Assembly (NCBI GenBank): GCA_001464165.1
Contig: LNEX01000491.1
Span: 1-12,496, forward strand
DNA: 12,496 nucleotides
Origin: a bacterium Ga0077546
GTDB taxonomy: Bacteria > Cyanobacteriota > Vampirovibrionia > Obscuribacterales > Obscuribacteraceae
Direction of reading: 5' to 3'
Of the stretch, positions 6,810 through 12,496 are shown piece after piece; position 1 is the first letter of the stretch, and every line of letters starts with the position of its first letter. The position numbers were made by a program, and so were the translations under genes. A model generated the notes under the pieces. It was not told the DNA's origin. It was given only the letters and a program-made list of their open reading frames with translations, and did no database searches.

Positions 6810-7247
6810 TTAAATCAAAAGTGATCTCTTCAGTATATATAGCGGCTGTGGATTGACCAGTGCTTGATGTACAAGTGCACAGCGGCCTAAGTCTTGCAGC
6901 TCGGTCGGGCTGATAGAGAGCCAATCAGTGATAACTGGTCTGGCTGAGCCTTTTATGGCGATGAATTTGGCGCTTTGATTTGACTGGACGCCGCTTTCTA
7001 AATTACCGGGCTCGACAGGAGCCGAACTACAGCAGCAGCTCTTTTTGACTTTGCAGCAGGCCATCACGTCATCAGACTGTGCTGTCGGTGTAGCTTTTTG
7101 TGACTCTTCAGCTTGGCTTGTGACCATGTTGCAAGTGGTCGAGATTGCCGCAGACGGTAGAGCGAGTGCGCGCAGTGGGGCTACGGCCGTGAGCACAAAG
7201 GCTAGGCAGAGAAGGAAGAAATTCTTTTGTAGAAGCGATTTTTTCAC
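6810..7247 (-). CDS. Exported small protein with CC-x5-CCC cluster, function unknown
   Basis: A 145-residue protein starting at a GTG (7247), with an N-terminal signal peptide (KNFFLLCLAFVLTAVAPLRALA, ending near residue 29). Its mature part has Cys at 39, a dense cluster C64-C65-KVKKS-C71-C72-C73, and one at 123. The C-terminal half (about 93-145, KFIAIKGSARPVITDWL then LGRCALVHQALVNPQPLYI) has no Cys cluster. I do not recognise a family. The cluster and the neighbouring copper-storage-like gene suggest metal binding or sensing in the periplasm. TACAAT on the minus strand (7272-7277) is a possible -10, with only a weak -35. The ribosome binding site is weak, so the start is less sure than the frame. 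Confidence 0.72.
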   Translation of the reverse strand: MKKSLLQKNFFLLCLAFVLTAVAPLRALALPSAAISTTCNMVTSQAEESQKATPTAQSDDVMACCKVKKSCCCSSAPVEPGNLESGVQSNQSAKFIAIKGSARPVITDWLSISPTELQDLGRCALVHQALVNPQPLYILKRSLLI

Positions 7248-7395
7248 TTTGTTCTCTATCTCAACTATTTGATTGTACCCGTAGTGATCAAAAATCGCTG
7301 AACTTATTGAGGTTGTTGAAATTATTTGAGCCCTGCATGTTACTAAAACTCGCTGAGAGTTATCCGTACTTTGAATACTGCCTTGAGCTTGAAAA

Positions 7396-9147
7396 TTACT
7401 CTAGTGAATACAGACTCCACTTGCCATTTTTTGTTTTCGCTATAAGCTTGGGTTCTACCTGGAACCACTTTAGGCTCTCCATAACTTCTCTGGGCACAAG
7501 CAGCCAATGGGGCTTCGTGCCACCAGCTAAGTATTTAGCTGCCTCGGCTGGGTCACGCAGAGCCTCGACGCGTCGGTGTAAGAAATAAGAAAGTGATGGC
7601 GCTTCTACTATTACCGTGGCAATGTCCGCGTGGGCAGCTTGAATACGTTGTATAAGCTCTTCGAAAGGCCTTTGGCGTTCTTTGTAGAAGGCGATATTGG
7701 CCATTGGCACAAGCAGAGCCGTCAAGCCAACGGTGAGCGCGGTTAAGACTGCTAGAGCTTGCTGTCGCTGATTGCGCAGAGCTAAAAACAGATAACCGAG
7801 AGCGGCAACAAAAGCACCTATTAAGACTGGTCGAGCATCGGTAAGAAACAGTTTTACCCAGCCGTGGCCGGAATTGCTTGCTGTAAATGCACCAATTGTA
7901 GTGGCGCAGATTATGGCCGCACTCGTGATCAAGACTTTGCTAGGCTTTTCGCCACCGGCTTGGTCTTTGTTTTCAAAGAAGGCTAAGAGCGCCGCCACTA
8001 GTACTGCTATGGGTGGTAGACCCGGCAAAATGTAAGTGGGCAGTTTAGTTTTAATTGCACTGAACAGCACTAGAACAAAAACTGCCCAGATGGCCATAAA
8101 AAATAGATAGGCTGTGCGGTCGTTCAGTTGTTCCCGATTTTTGATTAGACTAGCGATTTGCGCTTTATTCTCAGTTACTTTGGTAAAGGCAGCAACAGCG
8201 GCCAATAAGGCCACTAAACTCCAAGGAAATAAACCGCCTAGAGCAACTGGTATGTAAAACCAGAAAGGCTGTTGGTGGTTAACTGTGCCCACCATGCGTC
8301 CGAAGTTTTGAGTAATAAAGAAGTCTTGGAAGAAAGCTCCATTTGTGCCTATTGTCGCCATTGTGTACCAGGGCAGGTTCACAATGGCTATTAGCGCTAA
8401 ACCGAGAAAAGGTCTAGCGTCAAGAATCTTCCGCAATAGAGAGGACGGTCTATTTGTTAGCAGTAAGTAGAGTCCATAAATGGCGCCAACAATAATTACG
8501 GCAATGGGACCTTTGCAGAGGAAGGCTAGAGCTAGAGCGAAGTAGGCAACTAAGCAGGCGGAGAGTCGGCGGGATTTTTCGAAGTGAAAAAGCGCGAAAA
8601 GAGCCGTGGCCATAAGGGCTGCTAGGGGCATGTCTGTGAGTGATACGTGACCAATGGCGCTCGCCAAAGGGAACGACATAAATATCAATGCGGCAACTAT
8701 TGCTTCTCTCTTGCTGATGTAGGGCATTGAAAAGAAATAAGTGGAAAGCCCTAATAAAACGCCGCTAAGGGCGCTTACGAGCCTCCCCGCAAAGGGATTT
8801 ACCCCTAGTAGGTGGTAGCTGCCAGCCACTGACCAGAAGTAAAGAATAGGCTTGTCTAGCCAGGGTTTATAGTTTTGCAGAGGCAGCAAGTATTGATTGG
8901 TTTCAAACAGCTCTCTGCCAGATTCAATAAAGAAGCTATCAGTGGGGTCAAGAGGCCCATAACTGCCTAGCCAGGGTAGATAAAGCAACAGTCCAACGGC
9001 CAGTAGCATTACTGGTGTGAGCAGCCCATTGCCAGTAGCAATATTGTTGCCTCCGTCTGTGGAGTTAGCTAGAGAGGTTACAGCGCTCTCTGTTTCGAAC
9101 CTTTCGTCCATGGCTTTTGCTTTGGGGCTTCCTTTCTTCTCACTCAC
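7396..9147 (-). CDS. GT39/ArnT-like integral membrane glycosyltransferase (GT-C fold)
   Basis: A polytopic inner-membrane transferase of 583 residues. Members of this group (PMT/ArnT-like) move sugar from a polyprenyl-phosphate carrier to lipid A, protein or other acceptors on the outer face of the membrane. The first loop after TM1 has GPLDPTD (64-70), placing acidic residues D67 and D70 in the usual catalytic position, and then LDKPILYFW (97-105). Further family features are SLTDMPLA (169-176), CKGPIAV (211-217), FGRMVG then HQQPFWFYIP with GGLFPWS (282-310), and LPTYILPGLPP after the middle helices. About 400-583 hold more helices and a C-terminal soluble part. The acceptor is unknown. Residues 1-40 are hydrophilic and poorly typical. 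The GTG at 9147 has no clear ribosome binding site, and an ATG at 9111 (residue 13) is an alternative. Confidence 0.9.
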   Translation of the reverse strand: MSEKKGSPKAKAMDERFETESAVTSLANSTDGGNNIATGNGLLTPVMLLAVGLLLYLPWLGSYGPLDPTDSFFIESGRELFETNQYLLPLQNYKPWLDKPILYFWSVAGSYHLLGVNPFAGRLVSALSGVLLGLSTYFFSMPYISKREAIVAALIFMSFPLASAIGHVSLTDMPLAALMATALFALFHFEKSRRLSACLVAYFALALAFLCKGPIAVIIVGAIYGLYLLLTNRPSSLLRKILDARPFLGLALIAIVNLPWYTMATIGTNGAFFQDFFITQNFGRMVGTVNHQQPFWFYIPVALGGLFPWSLVALLAAVAAFTKVTENKAQIASLIKNREQLNDRTAYLFFMAIWAVFVLVLFSAIKTKLPTYILPGLPPIAVLVAALLAFFENKDQAGGEKPSKVLITSAAIICATTIGAFTASNSGHGWVKLFLTDARPVLIGAFVAALGYLFLALRNQRQQALAVLTALTVGLTALLVPMANIAFYKERQRPFEELIQRIQAAHADIATVIVEAPSLSYFLHRRVEALRDPAEAAKYLAGGTKPHWLLVPREVMESLKWFQVEPKLIAKTKNGKWSLYSLE

Positions 9148-9165
9148 ATTAGTGTTGATTTTGGC

Positions 9166-9203
9166 AGAATGACATTCTTAAGCCAGAATGTCATTCATAA
9201 GCC
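9166..9203. promoter_or_regulatory. Tandem palindromic operator candidate, GAATGNCATTC x2
   Basis: Two 19-base direct repeats, 9166-9184 and 9185-9203, match at 17 of 19 positions (AGAATG-A/T-CATTC-T/A-TAAGCC). Each holds a perfect 11-base palindrome, GAATGACATTC (9167-9177) and GAATGTCATTC (9186-9196), with centres 19 bases apart, close to two helical turns. The pair lies 19 bases upstream of the GTG of the minus-strand GT39 gene and about 190 bases upstream of the first small paralog. This is the arrangement expected for cooperative binding of two dimers. The regulator is unknown. Confidence 0.65.
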
Positions 9204-9217
9204 ACATAGATTATCAG

Positions 9218-9236
9218 CTTGGCAAATCTTGCCAAG
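9218..9236. promoter_or_regulatory. Hyphenated palindrome CTTGGCAA-ATC-TTGCCAAG
   Basis: A perfect 8-bp inverted repeat with a 3-base centre, 15 bases after the tandem operator candidate, in the divergent region between the GT39 gene and the small paralogs. The form fits a dimeric repressor site or a short hairpin in a leader transcript. The rest of the 246-base gap (9148-9393) shows no convincing gene. A 69-codon frame at 9188-9397 overlaps both palindromes and is not supported. Confidence 0.5.
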
Positions 9237-9393
9237 TAAAGCTACTAAAACTACGATTTTGGGGCGAGCTAGTTTTCTGCTACTCAAAAGTGTCTACTCG
9301 CGCTAGACAAAAAGATCCGCTGATTGACGGATGTGCGAATCCCGCTGCTGCAGCTATGTTGATAAAGGAGACTGTTAAACGAAGGGGCTGTAA

Positions 9394-9813
9394 ATGAAAC
9401 TGACAAAGGCATGTGACTTCTTTTTGGTCTACTGGCATAGCCTGTTCAGTATTGCCTCGGCATTAGCTGAGCGTGCCGAGCGCCACCAGAGTGCTAGGGT
9501 GACTGGTAATAGAATCAAGGCTCTCACTAGAGGAGCTTACGAAAATGTAGTCTATACATTTGATGACCTGCCGGCAGAAGACTTTCTTCCAGCTGGAGAG
9601 TATTACCTGGGTGAGAGTGATTCAGCTTTTGCAAGTGTTCCACCGTTGCATCGGTTTCGCGAAGTTCTAGGAGTTGACCCAGTGGTTCCTTTGAGAGTCA
9701 ACTGTGAAAAGCCTCTCTCTCATATCAGTCAATATCGTTTGGCTGCTTATGTTGCTGGTCTTCCGCTGCAGCAGCAGGTCGCTGCGTATGCAACGGCAGG
9801 CAGCTGTGGTTAG
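9394..9813 (+). CDS. Small protein of an unrecognised family, paralog A
   Basis: A 139-residue protein with no signal peptide of usual form and no family I recognise. The N-terminus DFFLVYWHSL (8-17) is hydrophobic and could sit against a membrane. Then come SARVTGNRIKAL (33-44), GEYYLGES (68-75), LHRFREVLGVDPVV (85-98) and EKPLSHISQYRLAAYVAGL (105-123), with a Gln-rich end. These blocks recur in the next gene (9872-10273) and more weakly in the minus-strand gene at 11162-11692. Codons in shared blocks differ mostly at third positions, so the frame is real. GAAGGGG about nine bases before the ATG serves as the ribosome binding site. The C-terminal block looks like a small helical recognition motif, with no enzymatic signature. 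Confidence 0.8.
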   Translation: MKLTKACDFFLVYWHSLFSIASALAERAERHQSARVTGNRIKALTRGAYENVVYTFDDLPAEDFLPAGEYYLGESDSAFASVPPLHRFREVLGVDPVVPLRVNCEKPLSHISQYRLAAYVAGLPLQQQVAAYATAGSCG

Positions 9814-9871
9814 TGTCCGCTAGTCGGATTTTAGGTCTGTGGACTCTGGTAATTTACAATGAGGAGTACTC

Positions 9872-10273
9872 ATGAATGCTTGCAATTTTGGCGATTTGTT
9901 TTTGATAGGCTGGTTTAGTCTTAAAAGATTATTTGCTTTGCACGGGGAACGTGGTGATCGATTTGAGAGTGCCAAGATCACTCAGAATCGAATTAAGACA
10001 ATTAAGAGTAAGAGATCTCTGCCCGTGGTGCTTGAGTCAATACCAGAAGGAACAACGCTGCAATGCAGTGGTCGGAAGAACAACGGCATGCCTCACCTGC
10101 ACGAGTTTAGAGAAGTGCTTGGTGTCGACCCTGTAGTGGCTATGACTGCCGACCGGGAGAAACCGCTTTCGCATATAAGTCAGTATCGCTTAGCTGTTTA
10201 TGTCTCTGGTTTGTCAGAGCAACAAAAAGCAGTTGCTTACAGGGACTTAACTGATTCTGCACAGTGTGCCTAG
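9872..10273 (+). CDS. Small protein of the same unrecognised family, paralog B
   Basis: A 133-residue tandem paralog of the preceding gene, 58 bases downstream. GAGGAGT ends seven bases before the ATG and is the best ribosome binding site in this cluster. The N-terminus DLFLIGWFSL (8-17) and SAKITQNRIKTI (33-44) fall at exactly the same residue numbers as in paralog A. The middle (about 48-73) is diverged and shorter and lacks EYYLG. LHEFREVLGVDPVV (76-89) and EKPLSHISQYRLAVYVSGL (96-114) then realign. The conserved C-terminal half suggests the functional site, and the variable middle suggests different partners or a spacer. It lies upstream of the response regulator gene with a 173-base gap holding a possible -10 (TATACT, 10395-10400). 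No function can be assigned. Confidence 0.82.
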   Translation: MNACNFGDLFLIGWFSLKRLFALHGERGDRFESAKITQNRIKTIKSKRSLPVVLESIPEGTTLQCSGRKNNGMPHLHEFREVLGVDPVVAMTADREKPLSHISQYRLAVYVSGLSEQQKAVAYRDLTDSAQCA

Positions 10274-10446
10274 AGAGATCTGCTGATCTTTGATTTCGCC
10301 AATAAGAGTTCTAGAAATTGCTTTTACTAACTTAACTGGGAGCCGCATCATTGTGCAGTGGTTTAGTTTTGGCTATCTGACGTGGAATTGGTAATATACT
10401 GCTGCTATGAGCGGAACAGTTGTCAATCACTTAGCTGGAAATTATC

Positions 10447-11112
10447 TTGCCAAAAAAAATTAGTGTTCTCATTGTTGAAGACAATGAACTTATGCGCCAT
10501 GGTCTATCTGCCGTGCTGCAGCGCGATGGTGAATTTGAAGTTCTTGGTGAGGCTGAGGACGGTCTTGCCGCGGTGGAAATGGCCAAGAGATTGCAGCCAG
10601 ATGTAGTTGTTATGGATATTGGTTTGCCTTTGATGAATGGTATTGATGCTACAAGGCTAGTGAAGCAGGCTTTACCCCTTGTGCAGGTCGTGATGCTTAC
10701 TTCTCACGATAATGACGACGAAATCTTTGCTGCGCTATCGGCAGGCGCGGCTGGATATTGCTTGAAAGATTGCGCTTCGGAACGTATTAAGACAGCTGTC
10801 GCCTCTGTTTCTCATGGAGCCGCTTGGATTGACCCACGAATTGCCCACAAAGTGCTGCAAGCCTTTGAGAATCCGGCGCCCAGAAAGCCTGTGCCTGGAC
10901 AGGTGCCGCTGCCGCAGAGCGAATTGCTGTCGCAAAGAGAGCGGGAAGTGCTCAAGTTGATGGTCGATGGTTCTACCAATAAAGAGATCAGCGAAAAGCT
11001 AGTAATCAGTGTATCAACCGTCAGAACTCACGTAGAGCATATTCTTGAAAAGCTTGCCGTAACTGGAAGAACTGCCGCAGCAGTAAAGGCAATGAAAGAA
11101 GGCTTAATTTAA
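10447..11112 (+). CDS. NarL/FixJ-family response regulator, orphan
   Basis: A two-domain, DNA-binding response regulator of 221 residues. The receiver domain (about 5-120) has the acidic pair E11-D12, phosphoacceptor D57 in VVVMDIGLP, T85 in VVMLTS and K107 in GYCLKD, so phosphorylation should work. A Pro-rich linker (about 143-157) leads to a LuxR-type helix-turn-helix: LSQREREVLKLMVDG (161-175), TNKEISEKLVISVSTVRTHVEHIL (177-200), EKLAV. The start is a TTG at 10447. An in-frame TAG at 10432 rules out an upstream extension, and GGAA lies before it. No histidine kinase is in the window, so the signal is unknown. It sits between members of the small paralogous family, whose expression it might control. 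That is inference from position only. Confidence 0.93.
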   Translation: MPKKISVLIVEDNELMRHGLSAVLQRDGEFEVLGEAEDGLAAVEMAKRLQPDVVVMDIGLPLMNGIDATRLVKQALPLVQVVMLTSHDNDDEIFAALSAGAAGYCLKDCASERIKTAVASVSHGAAWIDPRIAHKVLQAFENPAPRKPVPGQVPLPQSELLSQREREVLKLMVDGSTNKEISEKLVISVSTVRTHVEHILEKLAVTGRTAAAVKAMKEGLI

Positions 11113-11161
11113 AGTTCGGAGCTGTTTAAATCGGCTCGTCAATATTTTCGACTAGTCAAGT

Positions 11162-11692
11162 CTACTCTTCCGGTTTTGGCAGGCTATCGACATAAGCGTT
11201 GAGTTGCGTGCTGGTGATGCGAGCACGAGACGGTATGGCCTTGATAATACTGGGGATTCTAGAGCCGCTTTGGCTTGAATCCTGTTCGTAGTCTGAAGCC
11301 TTACCTGTTTTCGTATCAGATGTGGCTGGCAATTTTGTGCTTGATATGGTTCCTGAATTACTGCCAGCTGGTGACCCTGAGATATTCGGAATATTCTTGC
11401 TAGAGTCTTCGTCCCTGCCAAACCAATATTCGCGATTGGCCTCAGGTGGTTCACTGTCGCTAGCCACTTGTCGGATTTTATCCATGTAACATTGTCTATA
11501 TCCAGATCCATCAAGGGACTGAAGCCTGTTATGGGTCATTCTGGAGCCCTCGAAAGGGACAGCTTCTTTTACTTCGTTTTTGTTGGTGGATGATTTTCCA
11601 GGGGATCCTTTTGATTTGTGAATCGAGGCAGTGACTTTCGACGTTAGTTTACTAACTAGGTGGGAGATTCGGTTTTTGATCGCAGTCCACAT
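11162..11692 (-). CDS. Diverged third member of the small-protein family, with long Ser/Gly-rich linker
   Basis: A 176-residue hydrophilic protein, convergent with the response regulator gene (49 bases between stops). It begins with a basic amphipathic segment (WTAIKNRISHLVSKLTSKV, 2-20). Three blocks match the + strand paralogs in order: SRMTHNRLQSL (50-60) against ARVTGNRIKAL, REYWFGRDED (87-96) against GEYYLGESDS, and ARITSTQLNAYVDSLP (157-172) against HISQYRLAAYVAGLP. The LHxFREVLGVDPVV block is missing. In its place is a Ser/Thr/Gly-rich linker (about 97-150). The N-terminal hydrophobic D-x-F-L-x-x-W segment is also replaced. Homology is short but collinear, so family membership is likely rather than certain. 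The ribosome binding site before the ATG at 11692 is weak. Confidence 0.72.
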   Translation of the reverse strand: MWTAIKNRISHLVSKLTSKVTASIHKSKGSPGKSSTNKNEVKEAVPFEGSRMTHNRLQSLDGSGYRQCYMDKIRQVASDSEPPEANREYWFGRDEDSSKNIPNISGSPAGSNSGTISSTKLPATSDTKTGKASDYEQDSSQSGSRIPSIIKAIPSRARITSTQLNAYVDSLPKPEE

Positions 11693-11821
11693 TATTTAGG
11701 TAGTCCTACTCGTGATCTATTCTCTTCATACCCTCTTTAAGGGTAAGTAGGGAAAGAAATCTGAATGAAATTTGCTTTTAGTAATTTTTGCTGCTTGGCT
11801 GAGAAAATAGCCTATATGAGT

Positions 11822-11849
11822 CAAAGGCCCGGATTTACCCGGACCTTTG
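11822..11849. terminator. Hairpin after the exported beta-rich protein gene
   Basis: CAAAGG and CCTTTG form the outer six pairs and CCGG/CCGG the inner four, with one C/A mismatch and a six-base loop. It lies about 40 bases past the stop of the 11890-12459 gene and is probably its terminator. No T-run follows on either strand, apart from the TTT within the stem. The rest of 11693-11889 is AT-rich with no gene seen. Confidence 0.45.
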
Positions 11850-11889
11850 TGACTTGTTGTGAAAATGGTTGTCTAAACGTTTTTTTTGA

Positions 11890-12459
11890 TTAGAGAGCGG
11901 CTGCAACGAAGGTCAGTACTGTGCTGGCTGTTCCTTTGCCGTGGTTGGAAGGAGCGTTTAGTCCAAGCTCGACACCGAATATGGCACTACCAGCTTTGCT
12001 AGTCGAGCAGAATTGTTCTGGCTTAGCCTCTGAGATTGATGGCAGAGATTTGCCAGCGACGTAGTCACCAGCAATAACGGCATCTTGGTCACCGCCAGCA
12101 GCTGGCATGCCTTTGATAGATAGATCTTTGATCAGGCTGTCGTTGGCTGTGCCGTTTATTGCGCTGCGTTGGATTGTTACCATGAAACCATTGTCAGAGT
12201 TGGCATTGCCTTTCCACAAAATCGATACATTACCAGCGGCGTTGAGGTTCTGGTCAAATTTGATGTTGCTGGCGTTCAGTGTTAGATCTTGAACAGTAGT
12301 AACGTTATCTGTGCCAGTTAGCATCACTGCTGATGGCATATCTAGTGAAGCATTTGCTTTAACTGAAGAATTGCCGTAAGAAGCAGCGAAAGCAGCAGGG
12401 CTGACAAGGGCGCAGGTGCCGAGAACAAGCATGGTTTTGATAATGTTGTTGAATTTCAT
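11890..12459 (-). CDS. Exported surface-type protein, probably beta-rich, unrecognised
   Basis: A 189-residue protein with a textbook Sec signal peptide (NNIIKTMLVLGTCALVSPAAFA, cleavage near residue 25). The mature part is rich in Ala, Gly, Ser, Asn and Thr, with alternating hydrophobic strands: VMLTGTDNVTTVQDLTL, NVSILWKGNAN and GFMVTIQRSAI. It ends in a hydrophobic strand, GTASTVLTFVAAAL, as in fimbrial or coat-type beta-sandwich subunits. It has one cysteine in the mature part (C151) and no lipobox. I cannot name a family. Adhesin or pilus-like subunit is a structural guess. AGGGAAG eight bases before the ATG is a strong ribosome binding site, suggesting good expression. Only 37 bases of upstream DNA are visible, so promoter and partners are not known. 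Confidence 0.75.
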   Translation of the reverse strand: MKFNNIIKTMLVLGTCALVSPAAFAASYGNSSVKANASLDMPSAVMLTGTDNVTTVQDLTLNASNIKFDQNLNAAGNVSILWKGNANSDNGFMVTIQRSAINGTANDSLIKDLSIKGMPAAGGDQDAVIAGDYVAGKSLPSISEAKPEQFCSTSKAGSAIFGVELGLNAPSNHGKGTASTVLTFVAAAL

Positions 12460-12496
12460 GATAATTACTTCCCTGATTTATTAGTAGTGATATTTG

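Noticed and set aside
6562..6924. 120-codon minus-strand frame bridging the two Cys-rich genes
   Set aside because: It overlaps both genes out of frame. Those have signal peptides and ordered Cys patterns, and this frame has neither.
7340..7365. AACTC/GAGTT hairpin after the GT39 gene as a terminator
   Set aside because: The five-pair stem is AT-containing and followed only by a few T residues on the minus strand. It is too weak to call.
9218..9236. Possible sigma-54 promoter (TTGGCA then TTGC)
   Set aside because: The distance between GG and GC is 8 bases, whereas sigma-54 promoters need 10. The perfect symmetry fits an operator or hairpin better.
9188..9397. 69-codon + strand frame ending in a 4-base overlap with paralog A
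   Set aside because: It has no ribosome binding site, starts inside the palindromic operator candidate, reads through the second palindrome and has no recognisable sequence. The overlap alone is weak evidence.
10274..10446. Possible riboswitch or structured leader before the response regulator
   Set aside because: Only short stems such as AGATC-TGCT-GATCT (about 10277-10290) were found, and nothing matched the conserved cores of cyclic-di-GMP, cobalamin or other known classes.

Overview
The window looks like ordinary chromosome from a bacterium with balanced base composition and tightly packed genes. The envelope content suggests a Gram-negative-type cell: an ArnT-like GT-C transferase, several Sec signal peptides, a DHA2-type exporter and an exported four-helix copper-storage-like protein. 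No rRNA, tRNA or taxonomic marker is present. A cyanobacterial-sister (Vampirovibrionia/Obscuribacterales-like) origin fits the gene mix, but that is only an impression. No IS element, phage gene or CRISPR array was seen.

Layout. 2-2136 (+): the 3' end of an unrecognised gene ending in a KPEGS pentapeptide repeat, a GT4 glycosyltransferase, and a mechanosensitive channel MscL with a C-terminal zinc-ribbon-like tail. 2137-3117 (-): a lone AbiEi/DUF6088-type winged-helix protein whose stop codon abuts the mscL stop. 3118-3415: a divergent intergenic region with a perfect 23-bp inverted repeat and two inverted copies of TGAAAAA(A)GTTCA. 3416-6170 (+): a DHA2-family MFS exporter followed by an exported alpha/beta hydrolase with a Ser/Ala-rich tail. 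6282-9147 (-): a GT39/ArnT-like membrane transferase, then two exported Cys-rich proteins, one of them a four-helix (DUF326/Csp-like) copper-binding protein. 9148-9393: a second divergent intergenic region with a tandem palindromic operator candidate. 9394-11112 (+): two paralogous small proteins of a family I do not recognise, then an orphan NarL/FixJ response regulator. 11162-11692 (-): a third, diverged member of the same small-protein family. 11890-12459 (-): an exported protein that looks beta-rich.

The most unusual content is at 9148-11692. Three small proteins share a T-x-N-R motif and a C-terminal L-x-x-Y-V-x-x-L motif. They surround a response regulator that has no visible kinase, and they lie downstream of an operator-like tandem repeat. 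Codon-level divergence between the two adjacent paralogs shows the family is translated and under protein-level selection. Its function cannot be read from the sequence. The paired Cys-rich proteins (6282-7247) and the solitary AbiEi-like protein with its palindromic upstream region are the next most interesting items.
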